In this document: positions 17,601 through 26,168 of the stretch, in pieces | Layout of the letters: each line of letters starts with the position of its first letter | Position numbering within the stretch: position 1 is the stretch's first letter | Assembly (NCBI GenBank): GCA_963816785.1 | Contig: CAWFLL010000002.1 | Coordinates: forward strand, 744,001 to 808,000 | DNA length: 64,000 nt | DNA from: VRUE01 sp963816785 | GTDB lineage: Bacteria; Actinomycetota; Thermoleophilia; Solirubrobacterales; 70-9 | Reading direction: 5' to 3' | Notes under the pieces: model-generated | Seen by the model: only the letters and a program-made list of their open reading frames with translations | Database searches by the model: none | What the model was told of the DNA's origin: nothing | Made by a program: the position numbers and the translations under genes

Positions 17601-18180
17601 CAACCGTCCGGGTTGCGAAAGGATCCGCGGGTGGCAGCGTCTCGATTCCCGCCATCGGCGGCGCCCCTTCGGCATAGGAACGAGCGCTCGCGTAACCGCA
17701 TTCGGCAACGGTCTGCTCGGCTCCGGCGTCGAAGGCGCCAAAGGGATAGGCGAAGCTGACCGGGTCGAAACCGCGTTCCTGCAACGCGACGCGGTCGTCA
17801 CACACCTGGCGGGCCGCCTCTCCCGCGCTGACCGCGGCCAGATTGACATGGTTGAGAGTGTGGCCGCCGATCTCATTGCCGTCGCTGCCCAGGTCTTCGA
17901 CTTCTTCCCAGGTCATCCGCGGCCAGGTTCCGATCATGTCCGAGTTGATGTAGAAGGTCGCGTTCATCCCAAACTCGTCAAGCAGCGGGCGCACCTGATA
18001 CTGGCCGTCGTCGCCATCGTCGAAGGTGAGCGACACGACCGTTTCCCCTTCCGGCCCGGATGCCTCGGCGGCGGAAGCCGTGATCGCAAGCAGGCCGAGG
18101 ATGACAAGCACTGCGCCCAGAGCCATCGGCAGGCGAATGAGCAGGCCTCGGCAGGCGGCCAGGATCGACCGAGTCTTCAC
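14626..18180 (-). CDS. Secreted polysaccharide deacetylase with FnIII and DUF4082 repeats
   Basis: An 1184-residue exported protein. Residues 1-40 form a signal peptide (LGAVLVILGLLAITASAAEA). A NodB-type deacetylase domain follows (about 47-280) with TFDD at 52-55 and HTLNH at 107-111. The rest alternates fibronectin type III domains (starting near 285, 380, 640 and 900) with three DUF4082-type beta domains, each opening with TxFDF and containing FFKAAANTGTH. Two FnIII-DUF4082 units are nearly identical, with a 780-bp DNA period. It probably trims acetyl groups from the exported polymer or wall glycan, the repeats serving to bind glycan or surface. Large size and repeats make it a collapse risk in assembly. 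Confidence 0.88.
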   Translation of the reverse strand: MKTRSILAACRGLLIRLPMALGAVLVILGLLAITASAAEASGPEGETVVSLTFDDGDDGQYQVRPLLDEFGMNATFYINSDMIGTWPRMTWEEVEDLGSDGNEIGGHTLNHVNLAAVSAGEAARQVCDDRVALQERGFDPVSFAYPFGAFDAGAEQTVAECGYASARSYAEGAPPMAGIETLPPADPFATRTVVAVGPQTSLADLQGYVEEAESGGGGWVQYVFHHVCKWGWGCDASAEGPLTVSLDTFVGFLDWLDDRAPNGTTVKTVREALGLGALQAPSAPTGVDATVAGAKSVSVSWLPPPEGGPAAKYEITPFAGSEAQAPTIVSGIPLATSRVVTGLQTGTTYTFEVRALNVIGPGPQSAPSSGVTPSGPVAPFAPTGVIARPASHSAMVEWNPPFSEEGSPITGYTVTPYIDGEAQDNVVEVDGSQASAVVPRLPNSIGYTFKVRAASAVGLSPRSAPSARVKPQATLFDFQTPATLDVNDSDAVELGMKFSSDIAGNVRGVRFFKAAANTGTHLGSLWTAGGELLARATFTNETATGWQTALFDEPVEVDADTTYVVSYFAPHGHFSWTQSGFAGTDIKNHPLRGIANGTSANGVYAYGETSSFPNEPAFTASNYYVDLLFDRSPTEGPTPPEVPTGVIARPASHSALVEWNEPFSEAGSPITGYTITPYIDGEAQEPIEVGGSQTSNVVGGLENSIGYTFRVRAVNAVGPGPPSSPSARVKPQATLFDFQTPSTLDVNDPNAVELGMKFSSDITGNVRGVRFFKAAANTGTHLGSLWTAGGELLAQATFANETATGWQTALFDEPVDIDAGTTYVVSYYAPHGHFSWTQSGFAGTGISHPPLRGVANGVSANGVYAYGETSSFPTEPAFNASNYYVDLLFDSPLPPGPTPPAAPTGVIARPASSSALVEWNQPFSEGESPITGHTVTPYIGGEAQEPIEVNGAGSSLLIENLQNGTAYTFRVAAINDAGTSAPSAPTSAVTPRSTIFDFDAPETLDVGESIPVELGVKFRSEVPGQVTGIRFFKAAANTGTHVGSLWTAGGGLLAQATFSNETATGWQTALFEEPVEVDADTTYVASYFSPSGHFSATIAAFSSGGITNPPLQALDSNTSGGNGVYTYGSSGSFPNEPAFNARNYFVDVLFASGVPTPPPAPTLANAAGVSPPSGSRQPGKVAAG
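15490..17040 (-). repeat. 780-bp coding repeats (FnIII + DUF4082 units)
   Basis: Within the deacetylase gene, the stretch around 15510-16260 matches that around 16290-17040 with a 780-bp period (260 codons) and long identical runs; a third, more diverged unit lies downstream at about 14710-15480. The copies keep the reading frame, indicating duplication of a two-domain module. Confidence 0.8.
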
Positions 18181-18237
18181 GCTTAGACAACGCCTGGAGA
18201 GCCCGCTCCTCTCGGCCTTCGTGGTAGGAAAAAAGGA

Positions 18238-19401
18238 CTAGGCAGAACGCTGGGAGCGCGCAGTCGTCTCGCAGATCACCTCCCAGAGCCGCTCAATGCC
18301 TGCCTCCCGGTCGAAGTTGCGGGCGACATGGTCCCTGCCGCTGGATGCCTGCGCCTGGGCGACCGCGGGATCGGCGGCCACCCGCGCGACCGCCTCGGCC
18401 ATCGCCTTCGGGTCCTCGGGCGGGACGATTTCCCCGAATCTTCCGCCGCCCAGGACCTCGCGGACGCTGCCGACATCGGCCGCGATCACCGGCCGTCCCT
18501 CCACCAGCGCCTCCATCAGGATCAGCGGCGTCACGTCCGCCCCCTCGCGCGAGCAGAAGAGCAGCAGATCATGTTCGCGCAGAAGAGCCGGAACATCGTC
18601 GCTGGCACCGATCAGATCGACCCGCTCCGAAACGCCAAGTTGCCGCGCTATCGACCGCACGCGCTCTGCGTAGGCCTCGTCGAGGATCGGTCCGACGACG
18701 GTTAGCGTCGCGTCGATACCGCGCTCCCCGAGCAGCGCGAGAGTTTCAACCGCACGATGCTGCCCCTTGCCATCTCCGCCTGTGAGGCCACCGACGATGC
18801 ACATCCGCAGCGGGCGCCCGAACCTCGCCGGCCGAGGCTCAGTTGAGGGAATCGTTATCCCGTCCGCGATGCGGACGATCCGAGCCCTTCCGGGTCCAGC
18901 CAGCTGTTCCGCGATATCCCCCGAGATGGCGACGACGACATCGGCCAGATATCTGTGGAGGGTGAACACCGCCCGCCCCAGTCTGGTGACCGGCCACTCA
19001 CGAGCGTGCACCACCACCGGAACCCCCGCGAGCCTTGCGGCGAGGACCGGGGCGAACAGCACCGTGCTGCAGGTGACGACGGCATCGGCTCGGCGCCCGC
19101 GAATCACCCCTGCGAGGCGGCGGGCGTCGCGACAGCTCCGCGCCAGCCGCCAGGCCCAGTGCCATGGCGTCGTGGGCCAGGTTGGGAGGGACGGGCTCGA
19201 GCCCACCACCTCGGCGAACTGCTCGAAGCCCTTCCGAAGTGGACCGTCGGGAACGGCCGCGACTATTTCGCATCGGTCGCTGAAACACCGGGCCTCGGCC
19301 AGGCCCATGGCCTGCGCACCCCCTGGCGCAGCGCTGTGGACGGCGACCAGCAGTGCCGCTGGAGAGCCGGTAACCGGGGTCTGCGTCGCGTCTGCCGACA
19401 A
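18238..19401 (-). CDS. Family 4 glycosyltransferase
   Basis: GT-B fold transferase of 387 residues. The N-terminal domain has LLVAVHSAAPGGAQAMGLAE (glycine-rich acceptor loop) and VVVHAREWP. The C-terminal domain has RMCIVGGLTGGDGKGQ, ATLTVVGP, VDLIGASDDVP and LLFCSREGADVTPLILMEALVEGRPVI, the last containing the E-x7-E motif typical of GT4. It is complete and lies upstream of the deacetylase on the same strand, divergent from the flippase gene. Confidence 0.9.
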   Translation of the reverse strand: MSADATQTPVTGSPAALLVAVHSAAPGGAQAMGLAEARCFSDRCEIVAAVPDGPLRKGFEQFAEVVGSSPSLPTWPTTPWHWAWRLARSCRDARRLAGVIRGRRADAVVTCSTVLFAPVLAARLAGVPVVVHAREWPVTRLGRAVFTLHRYLADVVVAISGDIAEQLAGPGRARIVRIADGITIPSTEPRPARFGRPLRMCIVGGLTGGDGKGQHRAVETLALLGERGIDATLTVVGPILDEAYAERVRSIARQLGVSERVDLIGASDDVPALLREHDLLLFCSREGADVTPLILMEALVEGRPVIAADVGSVREVLGGGRFGEIVPPEDPKAMAEAVARVAADPAVAQAQASSGRDHVARNFDREAGIERLWEVICETTARSQRSA

Positions 19402-19594
19402 GGTGAAGGTCTTATCAGGTCAGATCGATCCCGCGCCCCAGCGCGCGGGCCCGAAACCCGCTTGGGACCTGGGTGCAAGCCGGAAGTTGCGCCTTCGCCC
19501 GACCGTTGGTCGAACATGGCGAACGATGACTGCTGCGCGGACGCAATACCGCGAATACCCGACAGCAACGGCGACCGTGTCCGCGTCGTCCGCC

Positions 19595-19636
19595 AGGAGA
19601 ACTGCGACCACCGCATGAGAACCGGGCAGTTCTCCT
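19595..19636 (+). promoter_or_regulatory. Inverted repeat ending at the flippase start codon
   Basis: AGGAGAACTG (19595-19604) and CAGTTCTCCT (19627-19636) are perfect complements separated by 22 nt, and the second arm abuts the GTG start. The AGGAGA arm is the only good ribosome-site sequence nearby. A 12-codon reading frame (ATG 19615 to TAG 19651) lies in the loop and overlaps the start. The hairpin could hide or position the initiation region. Confidence 0.45.
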
Positions 19637-21157
19637 GTGACCGAGGAGACTAGGAACCCAGACCTCGGCGCAGCCGCCGTTAGCGGGTTGCGTTGGAGCG
19701 CGCTTGCCCGACCGTTGATCGAGGTCGTGCTGTTCGGGTCGATGGTGGTGCTCGCCCGCCTGATACCGCCCGATGAATTCGGGCGCTTCGCAGTGGCACT
19801 GATCGTGAGCGAGCTCGCCCTCAACATCCCAAACGAGGGAGTCGGCAGCGCGCTGGTGCAGCGCAAAGAGATCGTCCGCGAGCATCTGGAGTCGGGCTTC
19901 GCGCTCACTCTGATTTTCGGTGTCGTCCTCGCCGGCATGACGCTCGTCCTCGCCGGCGTGGCGATCGAGCCCATCTTCGGCGCCCGGACCGCCGAGCTGG
20001 TCCGACTTTCGATCCCGACGTTCCTGATCGCCGCGTTCGCGACCGTCCCGCTGGCGGTCCTGCGGAGGCGCCTTGCCTTCGGGACGCTCAGCGTTCTCGA
20101 CATCACCGCCACGATCATCCGCGCGGGGGCAAGCGTTGCGCTGGCCATTGTCGGTCTCGACGCCGAAGCGCTCGTATTGGCGGGGCTACTGAGCGCGACC
20201 GTCCTCACGTCAATCGCCTGGATCATCGCGCCGGCGCCGCTGCCGCGCCTACGCGTCTCTCGTGCACGGGAGATCCTGCGCTTCGGATTGCCGGCGTCGC
20301 TGGCATCGATCAGTTGGGTGGGCTTCCGCAACTGCGACTACGCGCTGATCGGCGCTCGGCTTGGCGCATTGCAGGCCGGCTATTACTTCCGCGCGTACAC
20401 GCTCGCCGTCGAGTATCAGAAGAAGATCAGCACCGTGATGGCGATGCTGGCCTTTCCCCTCTTCTCTCGCACTACCGATCTGAAAGAACTGGCCCATGTG
20501 CGCACGCAGATGGTCAGGACGATCACGATCGTCCTGTTTCCGCTTTTCGTCGGCCTGACGATCCTCGCGCCGGCCATCATCCCGTGGGTGTTCGGCCCGG
20601 CCTGGGAGCCCGCCGTCGTGCCGACCCAGATTCTCGCAATCGGCGGCGCCGTGAGCCTCGTCAGCGACTCCGTCGGCGCCGCCCTGATGGCCGCGGGCAG
20701 AGCGCGCTCGGTGCTGGGTTTCGGTTGGGCCCACTTCCTCGTCTACGGAACCGGCGTGCTGGTCTTCGCGCCGCTCGGCCTCGCCGCGGTGGCGATTGTC
20801 GCCGTGGTCGTCCACACCTTGTTCCTCTTCGTCGCGTACGCGCTGATGTTGCGAGGCACCGATGACGCCGTGCTTCACCGGCTCTGGTGGGACACGGGGC
20901 CCGCGACCGTGTCCTGCATCGGGTTCGCCGCGGCCGCGGTGCCGAGCAGCTTGGCGCTGACGGCAGCGGGGGCCCCCGCTCCGGTGCTGCTCCTCGCGGT
21001 TGCGGGCTTCGGTGGGACGGCCTATGTCGTCACCCTTCGCACCCTGTTCCCCGAGGCATGGCAATCCGCCCTGAGGATGCTCAATCGGGTCCTTCCCAGT
21101 CATCGTCTTCCCCGACTTCGAGGCCTGGTGCCGGCCGGCGCGCGGCAGGCTCCGTGA
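19637..21157 (+). CDS. Polysaccharide flippase (Wzx-like, MOP superfamily)
   Basis: Integral membrane transporter of 506 residues with 12-14 predicted hydrophobic helices, in the oligosaccharide-flippase family that moves undecaprenyl-linked repeat units to the outer face. Signature regions are VVLARLIPPDEFGRFAVALI near the N-terminus, a charged NIPNEGVGSALVQRKEI loop, and RNCDYALIGARLGALQAGYY midway. GTG 19637 is taken as start; no Shine-Dalgarno lies directly upstream, but a hairpin does. It starts the plus-strand half of the locus. Confidence 0.88.
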   Translation: MTEETRNPDLGAAAVSGLRWSALARPLIEVVLFGSMVVLARLIPPDEFGRFAVALIVSELALNIPNEGVGSALVQRKEIVREHLESGFALTLIFGVVLAGMTLVLAGVAIEPIFGARTAELVRLSIPTFLIAAFATVPLAVLRRRLAFGTLSVLDITATIIRAGASVALAIVGLDAEALVLAGLLSATVLTSIAWIIAPAPLPRLRVSRAREILRFGLPASLASISWVGFRNCDYALIGARLGALQAGYYFRAYTLAVEYQKKISTVMAMLAFPLFSRTTDLKELAHVRTQMVRTITIVLFPLFVGLTILAPAIIPWVFGPAWEPAVVPTQILAIGGAVSLVSDSVGAALMAAGRARSVLGFGWAHFLVYGTGVLVFAPLGLAAVAIVAVVVHTLFLFVAYALMLRGTDDAVLHRLWWDTGPATVSCIGFAAAAVPSSLALTAAGAPAPVLLLAVAGFGGTAYVVTLRTLFPEAWQSALRMLNRVLPSHRLPRLRGLVPAGARQAP

Positions 21158-21170
21158 CCGAATCCGAGAC

Positions 21171-22403
21171 ATGCGTGTCCTTGTACTGATTCAGGGCTCC
21201 TTGGGCGACCGGCTCACGGGCCCGGAGATCCGCGGCTGGGAGATGGTGCGGGCCTTCGGCTCGAGATACGAGGTGACGGCCGCGGCGTCGGTGAGCGACG
21301 AGCGAACGCGCGAGGGCTTTCGGGTCGTTCCCGCAACCCGTCGCTCCTTGTTGCGGGAGGCCCGCGGTCATGACGTGATCGTCGGCGCGTCGATCCCCCC
21401 GTACGCGCTCTGGCCGGGCAACCGCTGCCTCCGGGTGGCCGACCTCTACGACCCGGGCGAGCTGGAGATGGCCACCGTCGGCGGATGGCGAGGGCGTCGT
21501 CATGTCGCCCAACAACGTGCGAGCCGGCGCCTGCAACTGCGCTGGGCGGACGTTGTCCTCGGCGCCAACGATCGCCAGATGGAAGGGATCGAACACGACC
21601 TCAGCGGCATCAGGCGGGCGACGCCGGCGCGATGCCTCACCGTCCCGATGGGGCTTCCGCCCGCCCCTCCGACCCCGGCGGGCCATCGACTGCGCGATCG
21701 GTTCGATGCGATCGGGCCGACCGATCCGCTGGTGTTGTGGTGGGGAACGGTCTGGCGCTGGCTCGATGCTCAGAGCGCCGTCGATGCGATTGGGATCCTC
21801 GCCGAGCAGCGTCCGGACCTCCGCCTGGTGATCACCGCCGGTCGACCTCCCAACGCCGCGACCGACCCGCTCAACGTGACCGAGGAGGTGCGTGTCGCCG
21901 CACGCGAGCGCGGCCTGCTCGGCCGCAATGTCTTCTTCCTCGATGAGTGGGTGCCATTCGAGCAGCGCCATCACTATCTCGCCGATGCAGACCTCGGCAT
22001 CTGCCTACACGCGGATACCCCCGAGGCGGCTCTTGCGGCCCGGGCCAGGTACATGGACTGCGTCTGGGCATCGCTTCCGCTGGTGCTCGCCAAGGGAGAC
22101 GAGGTCGCTGACCGGCTGGCCCGGGCGGGGGCGGCCACCCTCGTCCCACCCCGCGACCCCCAGGCCACCGCCGCCGCGATCGACGGCCTGCTGGCGGACG
22201 CCGACCGACTCGATGCGGCCCGCGCGGCATCTCGAGCGGTCTCAGCGGAGTTCGCCTGGCCGGCGCTTCTCGCTCCTCTGGTCGAGTGCCTCGAGGAGAT
22301 CCAGCGGACGAATCTTTCCGTCGGCGACCTGATCCAGGCCGCGGGCCAGTCCACGGGCTACTACGCGCGTCGGGCGATCGACCGCGGGCTCCTGCTGGAC
22401 TGA
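21171..22403 (+). CDS. Glycosyltransferase (GT-B fold, GT4-like)
   Basis: A 410-residue transferase starting MRVLVLIQGSLGDRLTGPEI. It has a Rossmann-like N-terminal domain (VIVGASIPPYALWPG, LRVADLYDPGE) and a C-terminal half with LVLWWGTVWRWLDAQSAVDA, LRLVITAGRPP and DLGICLHADTPEAALAARAR. The tail (about 370-410) is helical. It begins 13 nt after the flippase, in the same direction. Donor and acceptor are unknown. Confidence 0.83.
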   Translation: MRVLVLIQGSLGDRLTGPEIRGWEMVRAFGSRYEVTAAASVSDERTREGFRVVPATRRSLLREARGHDVIVGASIPPYALWPGNRCLRVADLYDPGELEMATVGGWRGRRHVAQQRASRRLQLRWADVVLGANDRQMEGIEHDLSGIRRATPARCLTVPMGLPPAPPTPAGHRLRDRFDAIGPTDPLVLWWGTVWRWLDAQSAVDAIGILAEQRPDLRLVITAGRPPNAATDPLNVTEEVRVAARERGLLGRNVFFLDEWVPFEQRHHYLADADLGICLHADTPEAALAARARYMDCVWASLPLVLAKGDEVADRLARAGAATLVPPRDPQATAAAIDGLLADADRLDAARAASRAVSAEFAWPALLAPLVECLEEIQRTNLSVGDLIQAAGQSTGYYARRAIDRGLLLD

Positions 22404-22418
22404 GGGCGTCCCGGAGAC

Positions 22419-23291
22419 CTACGCGCCGGGCCTGGTGCAGACGAAGATCTGCTCGAGCCCGAACGCATCGTCGTCTTCGCGGCGAAGGCCGAGCCGCGTG
22501 ATCGAGGAGTCGTCGAAGCCACGCAGATAGTCCTCGACCCGCACCGCGAAGCCCGCCTCCGCCAGGCGGTCGGGATAGTCGTGACCGTAGAGTCGTTGGT
22601 GATCGCTCTGGCCGAAGACGCGATGCCTCTCCTCGGGGGTGACGATCGAAGGATCCTCGAGCGTCGTCGCCCGCCGGTGATCGACCGGGCTCATCAGGAT
22701 CGCCCAGCCGCCCGGAACCAGCACCCTGTGGATCTCGGCCAGCGCACGCCGGTCGTCGTCGACGTGCTCGAGCACGTGGTTGCAGATCAGGTAGTCGAAG
22801 GTCCGATCCTCGAATGGGAGGTCCATCACATCCAACTGATGGCCGGCGAGGGCCGAGTCGAGGTCACCGGTGACATAGCGCAATCCCTCGATCCGCTCGA
22901 AGCGGCGCATGAAGGGGAACTCGGGGGCGATGTGCAGCAGCGATCCGGGCCGATCCAAGAGATCCGTTTCCCGCTCGAGGTACAGCCAGAGCACGCGGTG
23001 TCGCTCCAGGGCCCCGCACCGCGGGCATTTCGCAGTTTCCCGTCCCCGGTGAGGCAGGAAGCGCGAGAAGCTGGAGGCGCAGCATGGGCACTCAACCCGG
23101 TCGCCGCGGTAGCGGAGGCTGCGGATCTCTCCGACCAGCGCGTGGCGACGTGCGCCCGGCATCAGCCGCAGCAGAGCGCGCTTGATCAGCGGGCTCTCGA
23201 CCTCGCCGTGCTCGGTTCCGAAGGGGAGATCGGCCGCCGATCCTCCGACTTCCACGCCTATGCTCATTGGCCGAGAAACGGATCGGAGCAC
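22419..23291 (-). CDS. SAM-dependent methyltransferase with N-terminal zinc-ribbon
   Basis: A 290-residue protein with CPCC at about 69-72 and CPRC at about 93-96, forming a probable zinc ribbon, followed by a methyltransferase-11 domain: YVTGDLDSALAGHQLDVMDL, FDYLICNHVLEHVDDDRRAL and GGWAILMSPVDH. This domain order occurs in C-methyltransferases and in uncharacterised methyltransferases of sugar loci. It is the only minus-strand gene in this stretch, wedged between two plus-strand glycosyltransferases, with 16 nt to the upstream neighbour's stop. Confidence 0.82.
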   Translation of the reverse strand: MLRSVSRPMSIGVEVGGSAADLPFGTEHGEVESPLIKRALLRLMPGARRHALVGEIRSLRYRGDRVECPCCASSFSRFLPHRGRETAKCPRCGALERHRVLWLYLERETDLLDRPGSLLHIAPEFPFMRRFERIEGLRYVTGDLDSALAGHQLDVMDLPFEDRTFDYLICNHVLEHVDDDRRALAEIHRVLVPGGWAILMSPVDHRRATTLEDPSIVTPEERHRVFGQSDHQRLYGHDYPDRLAEAGFAVRVEDYLRGFDDSSITRLGLRREDDDAFGLEQIFVCTRPGA

Positions 23292-23345
23292 CCCCCTCTT
23301 CCATACAAGTTCGCCCTGCAGGCATTCGTTGATTCAGCAGCAGAA

Positions 23346-24254
23346 ATGAGTCAACGATTGCTCGTCATCTCGCCGATTCGCAATGAGGCCGCTCACCTCG
23401 AGCAGGTCGCGCTCGCCATGGCCGCGCAGACCCGCCCCCCCGACCGCTGGCTGTTGGTGGACGACCACTCGACCGATGGGACGCAGGAGCTCGCCGAGCG
23501 GATCGCGGCAGAACTCCCATTCGCGAGCGCCCTGCGTGCCCCCGACCATCCCCCCCTTCTGGATCCGAAGGACAGGCTTGCCTCGGCGGCAGCACCCCGG
23601 ACCTTCAACTTCGGCCTCGAGAGCGTGGACTGGCACGGGTTCACCCACATCGCGAAGCTCGACGGCGACATCGAGCTGCCCCCGGGCTATTTCGAGCGCA
23701 TCCTCACCGAGTTCGCGATCGATGAGGGGCTTGGAATGGCGGGTGGCCTGCGGCGCGAGTTGGTCCGAGGCCGGTGGCGACTGGAGCGAGTTCCGACCGA
23801 GCACCATGTCAACGGCGCCCTGAAGTGCTACTCACGAGATTGCTTCGAGGCGATTGGCGGCGTCCAGGAGAGGCTCGCCTGGGACACGATCGACGAGATC
23901 CTGGCTCGCATGGACGGGTTCCGCACGCGGACCTTCGAGGACCTGGTCGCCGTCCATCACCGTCCCTGCGCGAGCGCCGACGGAACCCTCCGGGGGCGGG
24001 CACGATACGGCGCGGCGGCCTATATCGCGCGCTTCCCGACCTACTGGGTCGTGCTTCGGTCGTTCAAGATGGCCACCGCCCGCCCGGAGGGGCTCTCGGG
24101 CATGGCCTTCCTCTATGGCTACGCCCGCGCCGCGCTCCGGCGCACCCCGAAGGTCGAGGACGACGAGTTTCGGCGGGCGGTTCGCAGGGAGACCCGTGCT
24201 CGTATCTTCGGCAGGCTCTCGCCCGCGTCGCGCGTTCGCGCCGGGACCGCCTGA
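23346..24254 (+). CDS. Family 2 glycosyltransferase
   Basis: About 302 residues. I chose ATG 23346 because it opens the canonical GT2 strand MSQRLLVISPIRNEAAHLE; the same open frame extends 765 nt further upstream but only as antisense of the methyltransferase gene. WLLVDDHSTDGT follows near 35, and the metal site is in LDGDIELP near 104. The C-terminal part (FRTRTFEDLVAVHHRP) is typical of the family. Its TGA overlaps the ATG of the asparagine synthase-like gene (TGATG), so the two are coupled. Confidence 0.87.
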   Translation: MSQRLLVISPIRNEAAHLEQVALAMAAQTRPPDRWLLVDDHSTDGTQELAERIAAELPFASALRAPDHPPLLDPKDRLASAAAPRTFNFGLESVDWHGFTHIAKLDGDIELPPGYFERILTEFAIDEGLGMAGGLRRELVRGRWRLERVPTEHHVNGALKCYSRDCFEAIGGVQERLAWDTIDEILARMDGFRTRTFEDLVAVHHRPCASADGTLRGRARYGAAAYIARFPTYWVVLRSFKMATARPEGLSGMAFLYGYARAALRRTPKVEDDEFRRAVRRETRARIFGRLSPASRVRAGTA

Positions 24255-26168
24255 TGTGTGGAATCGCGGGTCAGGTGCGAGCCGACGGGGCCTCGGTCGA
24301 GGAGGACCTGATCGTCCGCATGTGCGCGGCCCAGGAGCATCGCGGGCCGGATTCGCGCGGACTGCACCTATCCGGGCCGGTCGGCCTGGGCATCCAACGG
24401 CTCAGGATCATCGACCTCGACACCGGCGACCAGCCCGTCTACAACGAGGACGGCTCTGTTGCCGTCGTCCTCAACGGTGAGATCTACAACTACGCCTCGC
24501 TGCGCCAGGAGCTGCTTCGGGCCGGGCATACGCTCACGACCCACGGGGACACGGAGGTCATCGCCCATCTCTACGAGGAAGACGGCGTGGACTGCGTCCA
24601 CCGGCTTCAGGGCATGTTCTGCTTCGCCCTCTGGGACAGTCGCCGGCGACGGCTGTTCATCGCGCGGGACAGGGTTGGCAAGAAGCCGCTGTTCTACCAC
24701 CACCGCAACGGGGTGCTCAGCTTTGCCTCGGAGCTACAGGCGCTGATTCAGGATCCCGATGTCTCGCGCGAGATCGATCCCGCAGCGATCGACGCATACC
24801 TCGCCTACGGATACGTCCCCGCGCCGCTCAGCGCCTTCAGGGATGTCCGCAAGCTGCCCGCGGCACACCGGCTCGTCCTTGAGGACGGGAACCCGAGGAT
24901 CGAGCGCTACTGGAGGCTCGATTTCTCGGCCAAGCGCCCTGTCGGAGAGCTGTCGGATCTGCACGAGGAGATTCGCTCGTCGCTGCGCACCGCGGTCGCC
25001 CGCAGGCTCACGGCCGATGTCCCCGTCGGGGCGTTCCTGTCCGGAGGGACCGATTCAGCCGCCGTCGTGGCGGCAATGGCCGAGATATCCCACGATCCGG
25101 TGAAGACGTTCACGATCGGCTTCGCCGACGTGCCGATGAACGAGCTCCCACGGGCTCGCCAGCTGGCTGACCATTTCTCCACCGATCACCACGAGCTGGT
25201 GGTGGAGCCCGATGCCATCGAGCTTCTGCCGAAGCTGGTCCGTCACTACGGTGAGCCCTTCGGAGACCACTCGGCCCTTGCATGCTTCTATCTCGCGGAG
25301 CTTGCGGGCGAGCACGTGACGGTGGCGCTGAACGGCGACGGCGGTGATGAGTGCTTCGCCGGCTACCAGCGCTACACCACGAACACGCTTGCAGCTCGGC
25401 TCGATTGGCTGCCCCCCCAGCTCCGGCGCATGGTTGCGGCGGCCGGGGCGAGGATCGGCGCCTGGCTCAGATCCTCGGACCAGACGCAGCCGCTCGCAGC
25501 GGTTCGCGACTCGGTTGGCGGACGAGAGGCACATGCGCTACCTCAACCAGGTGAGCATCTTCCGCCCGGCGGAGCGGCAGGCGCTCTACACGGACGAGTT
25601 TGCCGATGCCATCGATCTGCAGCGGACCGACCAATTCGTGCTGCAGCCCTGGGAGGAGGCGAGCGGCGCCGATCTCCTCGACCAGTTGCTCGAGGTCGAC
25701 GCCATCATGGACCTGCCTGGCGATCTGCTGCCGAAGATCGACATCGCGACGATGGCGTTCTCACTCGAGGCCCGCTCGCCGCTTCTCGATCACGAGTTCA
25801 TGGAACTGGCGGCATCGATTCCGCCTCAGCTGAAGGCGAGCGGGGTTCACCGCAAGGTGGCCCTGAAGGGGGCGCTTCGGGGTTGGGTCCCCGACGCCGT
25901 TCTAGACGGGCCGAAGCAGGGGTTCGAACTCCCTGTCGCCCCATGGCTTCGATCCGATCTCACATCCTTCACCCGCGAGGTCCTGCTCGGCCGAGAGAGC
26001 GAGAGTCGCGGCTGGCTGGATCGGAGCGGGCTCGCCACCCTGATTGATCAACACGCCGCGGGCACGGCTGACCACGGACGGAAGCTGTGGTCACTGGTGA
26101 TGCTCGAGCTGTGGGCGCAGATGGCGGTTGACTCGACGCCGGCAACGGAGGCGCTCAGCCATGCCTGA
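24254..26168 (+). CDS. asnB: Asparagine synthase-like glutamine amidotransferase (one frameshift)
   Basis: Class II glutamine amidotransferase joined to an ATP-pyrophosphatase synthase domain, about 637 residues. Cys2 after the initiator Met (MCGIAGQV) is the glutaminase nucleophile; LNGEIYNY and GDTEVIAHLYEE follow. The synthase domain has the PP-loop FLSGGTDSAAVV and NGDGGDECFAGY. The frame shifts once between about 25495 and 25530; both sides read as AsnB (RYLNQVSIFRP, then PLLDHEF and GPKQGFELPVAPW). In a polysaccharide locus a WbpS-like role, amidating a uronic acid, is as likely as asparagine synthesis. The last 8 nt overlap the next gene. Confidence 0.88.

Noticed and set aside
22581..23345. 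N-terminal extension of the glycosyltransferase at 23346
   Set aside because: The extension is antisense to a clear methyltransferase with zinc-ribbon and lacks any domain; ATG 23346 gives a standard GT2 start.
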